Source of the DNA: Liquidambar formosana
Taxonomy: Eukaryota > Streptophyta > Magnoliopsida > Saxifragales > Altingiaceae
NCBI GenBank assembly: GCA_039720395.1
Contig: CM077831.1
Coordinates: 34,631,067-34,695,066 of the forward strand
Length of the DNA: 64,000 nt
Direction of reading: 5' to 3'
Shown here: positions 21,816 to 32,826 of the stretch, in pieces
Numbering within the stretch: position 1 is the stretch's first letter
Layout of the letters: each line of letters opens with the position of its first letter
The notes under the pieces: generated by a model
Seen by the model: the letters and a program-made list of their open reading frames with translations, nothing else
Databases searched by the model: none
Told to the model about the DNA's origin: nothing
Position numbers and translations under genes: made by a program

Positions 21816-24812
21816 GATGAATGTCGGTTTTACTTGTTTCTGTTGTTGTAAAGCATGTGATGGGTTAGGTGTTTTGTGATTGGGCTATGAAAATTCTTGA
21901 TTTGGGGGTAAACTGGTTGGTGGTTGGTGGGGTGCGGTAGATACTTTGGTCAAAAGCAGGGATAGGTTCTTTTTATTTTCTTTTCTAGGTGAAATTGGAA
22001 GGGTTAAAATCCTAATCTTATTTTTTATACCACCCTCTCACATAATTAGCAAAAGATAAAAGGAAAGAAAAAAAAAAAGGAAAAAGAAAAAGGATAGAGA
22101 CTCACTATTTGATGGGTACACTAGATATATCAAGTTATGAGTATAGGACTCGCTTTTAATTCTGATGAAACTAATAATGTCTTTATCTATCAGCTGAGTT
22201 CATTTATCTTGGGATAACCAACCTGAATTCTTGGCATCTTGTGTAAAATCATATACTCCATATGTCATCATGCTCATTGTTTCAACTAAAGAAAAACTCT
22301 TTTTTTTCTTTTTTCCTTTTTTTCTTTTTTATTTGGCAAAATGGCCATTTACTACTATGTCCCCTAAGGTGCGTTGTAATCTAGCAATATTTGTGCTTTA
22401 AATCAAACAAATGTGGTGTAAAATGGGGAATATCAAAGTAGCATGGAATGATAATGCACTTAAAAACCACTCATATAATTGGAAACTCCATTTAATTAAT
22501 TCAATAACCCTTTCCTGTCTGGAATTTTTGTGATACAGCTTGTCTTTATTAATGATATCTCACATGTTAGTCAAATGGATTGTTGAGAGCTCTGAACTTG
22601 TGACACAAATCTACACCTAGGTTTTGGCCGGTGATATCAAATGTGGGGTCAAGTTTCAGCCAACCTAAGTTGAAAACCCCGCTAGTATATAACCTGCCAA
22701 ATATAATCATTTAGAAAAATAAAAAAAATAAGAAAAGGGGTGGGAGTGGCAGTGGGGGTACGGGGAGGTTAGAGACCATGGCTTGTCTATAGTGATATTT
22801 CCATAAAAAGGATAATATTCTCTGGCACTTGGCCACGTTATGGAGCAACTGATGAAGACTTGGGGGGACATGTAATGAATAATGCTATGATTATCCCCCA
22901 CTAAAGGAGAGAATTGAAAGAATCCAATTAATGAACCAATAATAGAATCAATTATTAACCCTGAAAGTACCAGCCTCCACCAATTTATGCCAATTAAAGG
23001 AGAACCTTATGCCTCTCCTAAATTCCCAAAAGCTTCATAGTAATTTCCCACCAAAATTAGATTATGTTCCACAAGCTTTATAGATCTCCAATACTTTCCC
23101 ACCAAAGGGCATTATGTTTTGTAAATGTTCTAAATAATAGGAAACGCCAACGGGTAACAAATTCCCTTTTTTTTTTTTTTTTTCATATAATTTTTTTGAC
23201 AATCGATGGAGCCTATCCTTACCATAATCTCCTTAATATCAACAAATGGATATTAGTATTAATCTACCCCTATTGCTTAAGCACCTTAATAAGGGTTTCC
23301 TCAGGCTTCATTAGTTTAAGTGGAAACAAAATCAAGAAAAGATATGTATTTTCACTGGTCCTTATGGCTTAGTGATATCACGGTGGGTCAGGGTATAGGT
23401 AGTTTAGGGATTAAATTCCCTCTAAACTAATGAAAGGATTAAAAAAAAGAAATAGGGGGGGGGGGGGGGAGGGGTTTAAAAACTAAGAAGGAAAGAAGTA
23501 TCTGGCCTTTGTACTGTAGATGATACTTTTTATCACTGAAATTGAGAAAGTACTGAACCATATTATAGAAAAACTACTTCACATGCAGTTGAGTGAAATT
23601 GATACATATTTTTGGGACTTCCAAAAGTAATTGAATTAGTAAAATAAAGTCACTCTCTATTATTACGAGGAATTGCATAATCGTTATAATAAAAGTCTTT
23701 GCCCATTTAAAGCTTGCAATGAGTTGTTAGGTAGAAACTGAGATTGCCACATTGAACACACGTCTAGGGAAGGAAATAAGGTTCTTTTCCCGGAATAATT
23801 GAGCCGAAGATTGGTCTTGCATTAGCATTTGAAAAAGAAATTAGGAAAATTCAAATTGAAGGAGATTTGCAATTGATAATTAATGCGATTTGTGACATTT
23901 ATTAAGTCCATTAGAGCATAACTAATCTCATTCAAGATATCAGGTGTCTCTTGATTCGATTCAATCAGGTGGCTATTAGATATATATATGGGCAAGCAAA
24001 TAAAGTAACTAATTGTGTAGCTAATTTGAGATATAAATTCCTAAGAAGTTATGAGATGTAATCTTAAAAAATTATCGATGTCTTATTATTCTTAGATGTA
24101 AACAATTCTCTTTTTAATAAATTTTCTTTGTTTCCAAAAAATTGAGCCGAAGATTCTAATAGCTTATCAGGAAAAAATTCATTAGCCAGCTTCATAATAT
24201 TTTATTTTAGAATCTTGAACGTTCAAGATTCGAAGGTTTATTCATTTAGACAATATAGTAAATGTATTGAAGAAAATATTTCTTCAAGATTCACATACCT
24301 AATTAATATTACATAAATGATTTGTGTGTGGACTTTTTGATAAACAAAAAATTATTGCCATTAACCATAATTTACGGTCCCCTTCCCCAGATGTGCGAAG
24401 TGAACTTGTGCAGGTCAGTAGTCGTTAGTCAATATAAGCTTTAAAAAGACATTAGTGCGTGGCGTTGTGTGCGCCAAACTTTCATTACGGCCGTCGCTCA
24501 TTTCTTGTGCCCAGCAGTCAACATTTTTTTTTTGAGAAATTACCTAAACATTCCACTCTTTGCAGTAATTCCTCTAGTTATTGACTTGTAACAAATTGAC
24601 TACTGACTTTACTATAAACTTTACAAACAAAAACAAGTTGGTAGTCAAAGCATCTTGGATTTACTCCTAATAAGGCAAATGCATAAGTAATTTTCCCTTT
24701 TTTTTTTTCTTTCTTCAACAGCTGACAGAATGTATACCAGTACTAAATGCTATGGTTTCTCTCAGCAAAAAAAAAAGGAGGAAAAAAAAAGAAATGTAAC
24801 CTCCTCTTCGGA
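21816..24812. other. Intergenic between the two transporter genes
   Basis: Holds the upstream region of copy 1 and the 3' flank of copy 2. No gene family recognised. It includes a poly-G tract (about 23457-23474) and, near 24535-24690, a weak repeat resembling other short dispersed elements in the window. Confidence 0.5.
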
Positions 24813-26243
24813 TCATTCTTCTTCACGATCTCCGCCATTGTTGAATTGAAACAACTTCTTTGACTTGCAGAACTTCATCAAAAAGTACCATCCAATCCCA
24901 CCCACTGTCATCACACCGCCTACCAAATAAACCATCTTCGTAGCAATGGCTATAATCAATATCAAAAACCCAGATGGAATCAAGCACATAATCACTAATC
25001 CCGGCAGCTTCATGGGAACCCGGTAGGGCCTCTTCATCGTCGGAAACTTCCTTCTCAACCAAACAAACGAAGCGAATTCCAACAGCATCCCCAAGCTGTA
25101 CAAGAAATTTGCCGACGATATTATGTCCGTGTAAGTCATATACGAAACCCCTATTGTTATCAGAGTCGAAAGCAATATCCCCACCCATGGAGTGTTGAAC
25201 CATTTCGATCGTATTGCAAAGAACCGCGGCAAAATTCCTAAATCCGCCATACCCAGAAGCTGGTAAGCACTGCTGCTTAATTGGGCTTCGAAAAGTCCGA
25301 TTGTTGATAAAACTGCACCAACTTCAATCCAAACTTTCAACCATTTCCCAGAAATCATTTCCGCTGCATTGGCGTGGAAACCAGTTTCCCACTGGTCTTG
25401 ATTCACGTTTACAGCACCGATTACAGCAAGAAGAGGAAGCAAGTAAGCTATACAAGTGAGAATGACGGCAGAGAAAAGAGCTCTAGGAAATGTTTTCTGG
25501 GGTCTATCTACTTCGCCAGCCAATGTACTAACGTTATCCCAGAAATTCAAATTCCAGAAAAGGGTGTTGAAAAACAGAGTCCAATCTTTCTTCACACTTT
25601 TCTGCCCCAAACTGATCCACCTATGTGGTTCGATTTTGGGAATTGCAATCAAGGACATCAGTATAAAAGGCATGAGCGAGATTACACCAAGGAATACAGC
25701 GAAATAGCCAACGATGGTGAGACCTGTGTAGTTGAGAAAAGACAGAGCCACCGTAGAGAACAAGATAGCGACGTGTCGAGGCCAGCCTGATGAGAAAACA
25801 GGGAAGAGTTTCTCTAAGTAGTCGATGCCCAGAGCTGGGAAAGCGGCGGTGTTGATGACGCCGCTGAGGAATTTCCAAGAGCCCATGAGGGAGCCCCAAA
25901 ATGGGCCGAAGGCCCGGTCAGCCCATATGACGAAGCCGCCGTTGCCAGGGAAGGCGGTGGAGAGCTCGGCGGTGATGAGAGCTTCGGGGATGCTCCAGAT
26001 GAAGGGGAAGATGAGGAATCCGAGGATGGCGAAGAGGGGTCCGGCGGCTTTGACGGCAGGTTCTTCGCCGTAGGGGCCACCGGCGACTTCGAAGTAGATG
26101 AGGAAGATGAGAGGGATGAGTGTTAGCTGCTTGCGATTTACGGTGGTGGTGGTGATTGGAAGGTCTTGAGGCATGTTTGTGAATGTTGGAGAGGTTGGCA
26201 TGGTGGGTTGTTGTTCGTGTGGTTCTTTTGCTTCAGCAGCCAT
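24813..26243 (-). CDS. PUT-type polyamine/amino-acid transporter (At3g19553-like), copy 2
   Basis: Paralogue of the gene at 20388-21815, with the same intronless structure and an intact 476-residue ORF from ATG 26243. Family marks are [67 protein letters not shown] and [19 protein letters not shown]. The two proteins are near-collinear throughout the membrane core. They differ most in the N-terminal 35 residues (this one begins [12 protein letters not shown]) and in the C-tail (GGDREEE). The leader carries a CT/GA tract (about 26364-26384) and an upstream ATG at 26503 whose frame overlaps this start (see findings). Transport direction and substrate are inferred from family, not from sequence. 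Confidence 0.92.
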   Translation of the reverse strand: MAAEAKEPHEQQPTMPTSPTFTNMPQDLPITTTTVNRKQLTLIPLIFLIYFEVAGGPYGEEPAVKAAGPLFAILGFLIFPFIWSIPEALITAELSTAFPGNGGFVIWADRAFGPFWGSLMGSWKFLSGVINTAAFPALGIDYLEKLFPVFSSGWPRHVAILFSTVALSFLNYTGLTIVGYFAVFLGVISLMPFILMSLIAIPKIEPHRWISLGQKSVKKDWTLFFNTLFWNLNFWDNVSTLAGEVDRPQKTFPRALFSAVILTCIAYLLPLLAVIGAVNVNQDQWETGFHANAAEMISGKWLKVWIEVGAVLSTIGLFEAQLSSSAYQLLGMADLGILPRFFAIRSKWFNTPWVGILLSTLITIGVSYMTYTDIISSANFLYSLGMLLEFASFVWLRRKFPTMKRPYRVPMKLPGLVIMCLIPSGFLILIIAIATKMVYLVGGVMTVGGIGWYFLMKFCKSKKLFQFNNGGDREEE

Positions 26244-26363
26244 GGATGGTTTGGATTGGTTAGATTGAATTTCAAAGTGCTTGATTGGTTAAAGAGAGAG
26301 TGATGATGGGCGTATTGATTTCTATAACATTTCAAACAAGAGATTTGCAGAGGATGTGAGGCC

Positions 26364-26384
26364 AAGAGAGAGAGAGAGAGAGAG
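26364..26384. repeat. GA/CT microsatellite in transporter leader
   Basis: About ten GA units on the plus strand (CT in the transcript), 120 bp upstream of the start codon of transporter copy 2. CT-rich leaders are common in plant genes. Confidence 0.8.
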
Positions 26385-26675
26385 ACGGAGGGTAACTGAA
26401 ACTCTTTTCTCCTGCAAGCGTAAATGAATAGGACAAATGATGTGGGCGAAGATAGAGATCGACAGAAGAAGATATTACTCCTATAAAAAGGGGAAATTAC
26501 CATTCTTTTAGAGTACAGTGCTTTCTAAGTTTTTTAAGCTTTCTTTGCAAGCTGGCTCGTTCAGTATATTTTCTCCTCGCGGCTACATCGACATTCCCAT
26601 GTGAGGGTAATGCTTGCCTCTCCATTCGTTGACCTATGAGGAGGCAAATGGTTCTGGACTGAATGAACATGTACA

Positions 26676-26677
<2 letters not shown>

Positions 26678-26707
<30 letters not shown>
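26678..26707. repeat. 30-bp poly-T tract
   Basis: Uninterrupted T run abutting the left end of the MITE at 26708. Length in such runs is often unreliable in assemblies. Confidence 0.85.
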
Positions 26708-26708
<1 letters not shown>

Positions 26709-26923
26709 GGTTTTGTTAATATGTGTGTTCTAAGGATAGATGTTAAGTTACAATTAATATCATAATCATTGTATTAGAAATGATGAAAATGCATTATAAA
26801 TTGTAAAAATTATTTAGAAAAATATAAAAATGCTTATAAAATTTTGATATTTTTTCCATGCAATGATTGAATTATTAATTACAACTTAACATGTGCCTTT
26901 TAGGGCACACGTTAAGAAAACCC
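26708..26923. mobile_element. MITE with ~65-bp terminal inverted repeats
   Basis: The 216-bp element begins GGGTTTTGTTAATATGTGTG. The reverse complement of its right end begins GGGTTTTCTTAACGTGTGCC, and the similarity continues through ATGTTAAGTT, AATTAATA and CAATCATTG-like blocks. Both flanks are T-rich, so the target duplication cannot be read. A related pair of units lies at 9729-9838. Confidence 0.7.
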
Positions 26924-27871
26924 TTTTTTAAAATTTTTTTTTTTTTTTATTCCCATGTGAGGCTAATACTTGCCTCAGGTCATTATCATTTTGTAGGTCA
27001 ATTATTTTCCCATTGGGTAAATTACATTAACATCCCTTCTAGATTCTGATAATAATGAATACACTCCTTAACATTTTTAAAATTACATTGACACTCTCTA
27101 CTTTACAAAATAATTTATAAAGACATCCTTTTCCTCTAACTTCTGTCAATTACTCCGTTAAATAAAGGTGACATCAAGCCCAAATTTGTTAAAAATACAT
27201 AAACTACCCTTGTTAGATGAATGCACATCAATATCAAAGATGGAGATAACCTAAGCACATTATTTTACCCCTAGCCTGTGTAGACCTTTTTGTATAATGG
27301 TTTTCCCAAAATTAAATCATACTCTAGTTATGCTCCTAAGTTTTAGGAGAAAACCTCTCTTTATATATTTATTTCCTAATTTATCTCTTTTCCACTTTGA
27401 CTAAATGTTAAAAGTTTCCAAAAAATATACGAAAAAAATTATTATAATTCCAAATACTTATCTATACTACCTATAAAAAGATGAATGTAAGAAAAACTTT
27501 TGATTGACTAATATACCCTTATTTTAATTTTTAAATACACAACTACCCACACTTTTGATTGACTAATATACCCTTATTTTAATTTTTAAATACACAACTA
27601 CCCACCCTTTTGCATATATAGGAAATATAGCAATAAGAAAACTATAATTCTAAAACACATACCTTAATATATAAAACACAAATAGGAATTCAAAAGAAAT
27701 AGAAACTATAATTCGTATATAATAAATGGAAATATATAGGAATATGGAAACTATTATTCTAAAACAACAGCCGAAACACATACCTTAATATATTCTAAAA
27801 CACATACCTTAATACTTCGTATATAAAACACAAATAGGAATTCAAAGGAAACAGAAATTATAATTTCTATA

Positions 27872-30124
27872 TCTATACTACCTATAAAAAGATGAATATG
27901 AGAAAAACTTTTGATTGACTAATATACCCTTATTTTAATTTTTAAATACACAACTACCCGCCCTTCTGCATATATAGAAAATATAGCAATATGGAAACTA
28001 TAATTCTAAAACACATACCTTAATAAATAAAACACAAATAGGAATTCAAAGGAAACAGAAACTATAATTCCTTTTAAATATACAACTACACACCCTTCTG
28101 CATATATAGGAAATATAGCAATATGGAAACTATAATTCTAAAACACATACCTTAATATAGGTTGCTTTTAACAGTTCCCATGCATCATTATTCCATATTA
28201 ATTAATATCTTTTCATTTCTATTTCCATACTTTGCCCCATTTTAACCCATGTGAACGCCCCAATTATCGATCAGTTGCTTTATCTATTTTATTTCAATAA
28301 TTCTATTAACGCGGCTGGTGGTGATGTTTTTTTTAGACGTTTTAATGAAAGTTCATACATGCGCATGTGCTTTAAAAATAGAGGTAAGGATTTGTCGCTT
28401 GCTTCCAATAGTTTTTTTTTTTTTTTTTTTTTGAGTGAATCTCCCCAATAGGATTCATGTAAGAGGGAATAAAGTTTTATTGAATCAAGTTCAGTTGAGT
28501 TTTCAATATCTCCATTGTAATTTGGAGAAAATTTGAAGCATAAGGTAAGTGATTTTTTTTCTTCTTTTTTGAGTCTCTAAGTGATTTTCTATGGATTTCT
28601 TTATGTAATTATGAATGCACCATGAACTTAAGTGCACTATCTCTTTTTGATACAAAAAAAAAAGTTTCAATTTCTTTGAGAGTTTTGAATCTTGACTCTT
28701 TGTTGTAGGTTATATTATTAATTCTAGCTACACCACATACTGATTGAAATGATCGATATATAGGAAAAAAAAATTATCAATATAAAGTCAAAGATTACAT
28801 AACATTCACCCAACCACGCGAATAAATATATTTGAACTAAGAAACATATAAGTGTTCTATATATAATTAGAAATCTGAATAACTTAACTAACTTTAAAAA
28901 TTTAAATATGATAGAACAAAAGTTATTAGAACAAGGTGACTTATTCTACACGAGTTAAGCATCCTATTGATTTAGAGACCTAATAATAATATACAACCAA
29001 TCAATTATACGTCTCCCTTCTCCCTTCTCCCTTCTACCCATATGCTTCTCCTCTTTTCTCCTTTTATTATACATTTAGTCTTAATTTACATTCTCCGCAT
29101 ATTATCCAGTGGATCTCACAAATAATCAATGATGGTGATTCTTCATTTTGATATGCTCAATATGTCTGTAATATAATCTTGGAGATTAAAACTCCCTTCA
29201 TAAGAGATTAATTTGCTTTATTTTTGTACGTTACAATTTTTATATTTTATATAATATTTTAGGTATTTTTTTTAGTGATTTGTTGAACAAAATATGTTTG
29301 TAAGAAATTGTCATTGTCATGGTTATAAGTTATTGTTCACTATAAATTTCACTATTTTTTTTTATATATCATTTATAAGATCAATTATAGTCAATAATTT
29401 TGTTTCTTGAAATCTGTTACAGCATACCAATTGTATAGTGGTTTTTTATCTTCCAGATCAATGAATTGTAAGTGTATCTTGATTTTTATTATTCTCTTAA
29501 TTTAGTGATCATGGGCGCGCTTAAAATTGGATAACCAAAGGTGCACACAAATTTTAATTTGGTGGCTGGTTTTTTATTTATTTATTATTTTCTCCATATT
29601 CTTAGAAAACTTCATTATCTTAACAAAGGTTCTTCAAGTCTTTGTGTTATATCTTATAATATATATAGGCACATGTAACGTTATGCAAGTTTATGAATCT
29701 CCTTCTAGTTGTATACCCATCTTTCAAACCTCCTTTTTTTTTTTAGCTTAAGTTCATTTGGATGTTAGTTTCAATATTGCATCTCGATCTTATTGGAATG
29801 AGAAATAAGCAAAATTAAAATAAATATTATTTTATCCAAACAGGAAAAGAAAAAAAAAAAATTTATGTAAGTGAAAAAAATCACAATTTACAAATTTGAG
29901 TTATAGTGGGAGAAGGATAAAAGGCAATGTATGGAAACTAAAATTTGAGGAATTCTATCTAGAAGAAAAAATTGTTACGTGATTGTAAAAAGTTTGGTAG
30001 TTATATGAATTAGAGTTGTATTGGGAGATGAACAATGAGTGAGTATAGAATTTTAAATTTGATTTAAAAATTATTTTTTACAACGCAAATATTGTCACGT
30101 GCAACGCACGTGTGCATCAACTAG
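27872..30124 (+). mobile_element. Helitron nested in Helitron copy 2
   Basis: Starts TCTATACTACCTATAAAAAG after A27871 and ends CTAG (30121-30124) before T30125. The perfect 3' hairpin CACGTGC-AAC-GCACGTG is at 30096-30112. The flanks rejoin as TTTCTATA|TAATAAATAA, which matches the uninterrupted sequence in copy 1 (TTCCTATA|TAATAAATAA near 12636-12650). That makes this insertion well supported. The 5' ~290 bp is related to its host; 28162-30095 is unique, AT-rich and shows no recognisable gene. Confidence 0.72.
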
Positions 30125-30631
30125 TAATAAATAAGCAGCCGGATTATAAATTTCACTTTTTCCATCAAGAGTAGTTTCAACCTTCTCTTTACCTTTTCTA
30201 TTAAAGACAATTTCTCCCTTCTCTGATAAGTTTTGCTCTGTAAATCTATACTACCTATAGAAGGTTAAATCTCAAAAAAAAATTTGAACGATCAATATAC
30301 CCTTATTTTTTAAAAAATATACATATCTACCCTTCCTTTAATTGAAACACATAATAAACATTCTTATCATTTAGTAACAAATATGAAAGTTAGATTTTAA
30401 TTCAAACTTTTAACAAATTAGAGTTAGATTTTTACGCAAATTCTTTTTTTAGAGCAACTATCAAGTTGCATGCTAATATATATGAATATAAACTCTTTAA
30501 ATATTCCGTTTTATGAAGAAAAAAAAAATTCTGAATATATATCTAAAGAGTTTTTAATCTTTCGTTATACTTTCGAATTTTAAACTTTATCTTTTATAAC
30601 TAATATTATTTAAAAGTATTCATGTGCAACG

Positions 30632-31849
30632 TGATAATAGCTTAAAATTGCATTAATGTTATACTTTTAGTAGGCATTATCACATTTATTTAGCACTTAA
30701 TTCCGCATTTTACACATTATACATGAATTCTCTTGATACATGCTCTTATGCTTAAAGTGGTGTATTAATGTGTGTTTTATTTTTGTAGGAAGCCAATTTC
30801 CTATGGTCAAGCATTCTAAATTTATTTGGAATTATATGGAAGCTTTGCAAGGTTGAAGTGCATGAATTTTAGAAGATTTTAGCAAAGAAATTGGCAACCC
30901 CAAAGTTGGAAAGAAGATTAAAAAGGAAGTTTGGAGCAGTTACCGTATTTTGGTCATAACTTTTGACTCCAAAGTCCAATTGATGCGAAATTGGTGTCCC
31001 TGGAAAGCTGATTTGAAGCCCTACAATATTGTATTTCACGAATTTTTCGTGATTTCAACGTTTAGTAGGTCAAAAACGGGTTACAAGTTAGCCCTGCTGG
31101 AAAAAACCGGGATTCCTAATTTGTTTCCTAATTTTTCTCCTCTTTCTCTTGGAAACCCTAAGATCACATGGAAAGGAAAAGGTGGCTGCACCTCTATATA
31201 TTACTTCTCCTCTTCTCTTCTACAACCACCTCTCTCTTATTCTTCTTCTTCTACCTCTCTTTAGTTTTCTAGTATCATGAGTAGCTAAACGTTTTGCTAA
31301 GGCTAGGAGTGAAGCCACAACAATTATTTGGTATTTGTTTAATGACTCTTTCATGGATTTAATGTAAGGTTTTATAGTTTTGATTGATTTTGATTATTTT
31401 GCAAAGTATTTATTCTGTATAATTCTTTTATTTATCGTTAACTCCGGGTACGGTGAATGTTTAGAATTCCCTGCGAATTAAATTACTAGTTTTCTCATGC
31501 ATTAAATCAATCAATCTTATGAATCCATATTTTTAGAATTGTTTTGAATAAAATTAATTGTTACATCATCCGACTGGGGTCATCCTTCGTATGAATCTCA
31601 GTTGAGTTATAAAATTGAGTCGTTAGTAAATAACTAATACTTGTTGTGAGTGGACCTCTGAACCTTAGTACTTTTAAATTATTGTTTTCAATTAAACTAA
31701 TTCTCTGCAACCAAGCAATCAAATTTCTAAAATCTTTTTTCAATCTTTTTAGCTAATTATTCCCCTTCCCTGTGGTTCGACCTCGGACTCACCGAGAATT
31801 TATTACTTCGCGACATCCTGCACTTGGGAGCATTATTAAAGTCGCAGCA
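30632..31849. mobile_element. Solo LTR of an LTR retrotransposon
   Basis: A 1218-bp sequence starting TGATAATAGC and ending GTCGCAGCA (TG...CA), flanked by the perfect 5-bp direct repeat CAACG (30627-30631 and 31850-31854). It interrupts Helitron copy 2 exactly in its 3' hairpin; joining the flanks restores the hairpin region and the CTAG end. A CTCTATATATTA motif at about 31192 may be the LTR promoter TATA. The near-3' text (GGTTCGACCTCGGACTCACC) resembles plant LTR ends. No internal gag/pol, hence solo LTR by unequal recombination. Superfamily is not determinable here; the internal 104-codon ORF has no recognised domain. Confidence 0.82.
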
Positions 31850-32790
31850 CAACGCACGTGTGCTATATCTAGTTTGTATCAAAAGGGAAAAAAATATTCT
31901 TAATACTTTCCTAAACAAAGCGAGATCTATAGTACTATTATATAATTACTAAAAAAATTCTATTTATTATTAATATGATTAGTAGGCTCTATTACCTTTT
32001 AATTTAATTTTTTTTTTCTAATTCTAAGCCTAAACTCCTTGAGTCCTTGTAGCAAAACCTTTTTTTTCTCAAATTTGAAAAATAAAAATTAAATAAATAA
32101 ATAATTTGAGGGTTCAAATTTTAATATTAATATTACTATGATATAGCCACCTTACATTTAGTAGGCTTCAACCTTTTGTTTCTTTTATTCATATTACTAT
32201 GATATAGGGCCATATAGCCCCCTTACTACGTATGTCTTTAATTTTAATTTTAATTTTTAAATTTTTTTACATTCAAATAATCTGGCTTTCCAATGACTAA
32301 TTCTTAGTTCTATCCCTAATGGATCGATTAGTTTTCACAATTGGAAATTATTGGTTTCATTATTTATGCACTCAGGGTGTTTGTCTAATGAGAGTATTTT
32401 AGACATTTGGATCACTTTGTTAACATCTGTTACTTGATAAGTGGAGATGTTAGTGTAATTTTAAAAACATGAAGAGGTGTCTTCATTATTGTCAAAATCT
32501 AGAAGGGGTGTTAATGTAATTTATCCTTTCTCATTAGGTTCTTCGAGTTGTGGTCAAATTTATTAGGTTTGAGTCTTAAAAATTTAAGATAATCATACAT
32601 TAATGTAATAAATTTCTAAATCATGTTGCCCAAAAAAAAGGTCCACCTCTAGTGAACCATATCCTCAAATAAAACATCATTTTTGTCCTTACGATGGAGG
32701 CAGCGAAAACGGTGCATCTGGGTGCGTTTCGTAGTGATATTTTTGGTCATCTGATTAAACCGGCATCGTTTATACCTTTCTTCTGCACTC

Positions 32791-32814
32791 CCTCTCTCTC
32801 TCTCTCTCTCTCTC
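32791..32814. repeat. CT microsatellite in a 5' leader
   Basis: A CT run just upstream of the ATG at 32827, probably in the untranslated leader of the membrane-protein gene. Confidence 0.7.
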
Positions 32815-32826
32815 CAACTTGCGGGC

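Larger units (their letters stand above)
27461..31872 (+). mobile_element. Helitron copy 2, interrupted by a second Helitron and a solo LTR
   Basis: Starts TCTATACTACCTATAAAAAG after A27460 and ends CTAG (31869-31872) before T31873. An inner 5' end TCTATACTACCTATAG lies at 30245, as in copy 1. Outside its insertions it is collinear with 12295-13226: AATAAATAA-CAG-CGGATT, TTTCAACCTTCTCT and GATAAGTTTTGCT-like blocks occur in order. It is interrupted by the Helitron 27872-30124 and the solo LTR 30632-31849. It also has a 55-bp tandem duplication (27496-27550, 27551-27605). No Rep/helicase coding sequence. Confidence 0.65.
27016..32526. mobile_element. MULE-like foldback element containing a nested transposon stack
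   Basis: Terminal inverted repeats of over 100 bp: the left end begins GGTAAATTACATTAACATCC and the inverse of the right end begins GGATAAATTACATTAACACC. Both go on with CCCTTCTAGATT, a TGA(T/C)AATAATGAA block and TTTTTAAAATTACA. Flanks carry an imperfect 10-bp direct repeat, TTTCCCATTG (27006-27015) and TTTCTCATTA (32527-32536), consistent with an old 9-10-bp Mutator-type duplication. After removing the Helitron at 27461-31872 the element is about 1.1 kb and non-coding. Confidence 0.68.

Noticed and set aside
25374..25790. Plus-strand and off-frame open frames over the transporter genes (also 20434-20859, 21434-21697, 25814-26080)
   Set aside because: Shadows of the intact minus-strand transporters; they encode no recognisable protein.
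30950..31264. 104-codon open frame in the solo LTR
   Set aside because: No gag, protease or other known domain, and the surrounding TG...CA structure with CAACG duplication explains it as LTR sequence.
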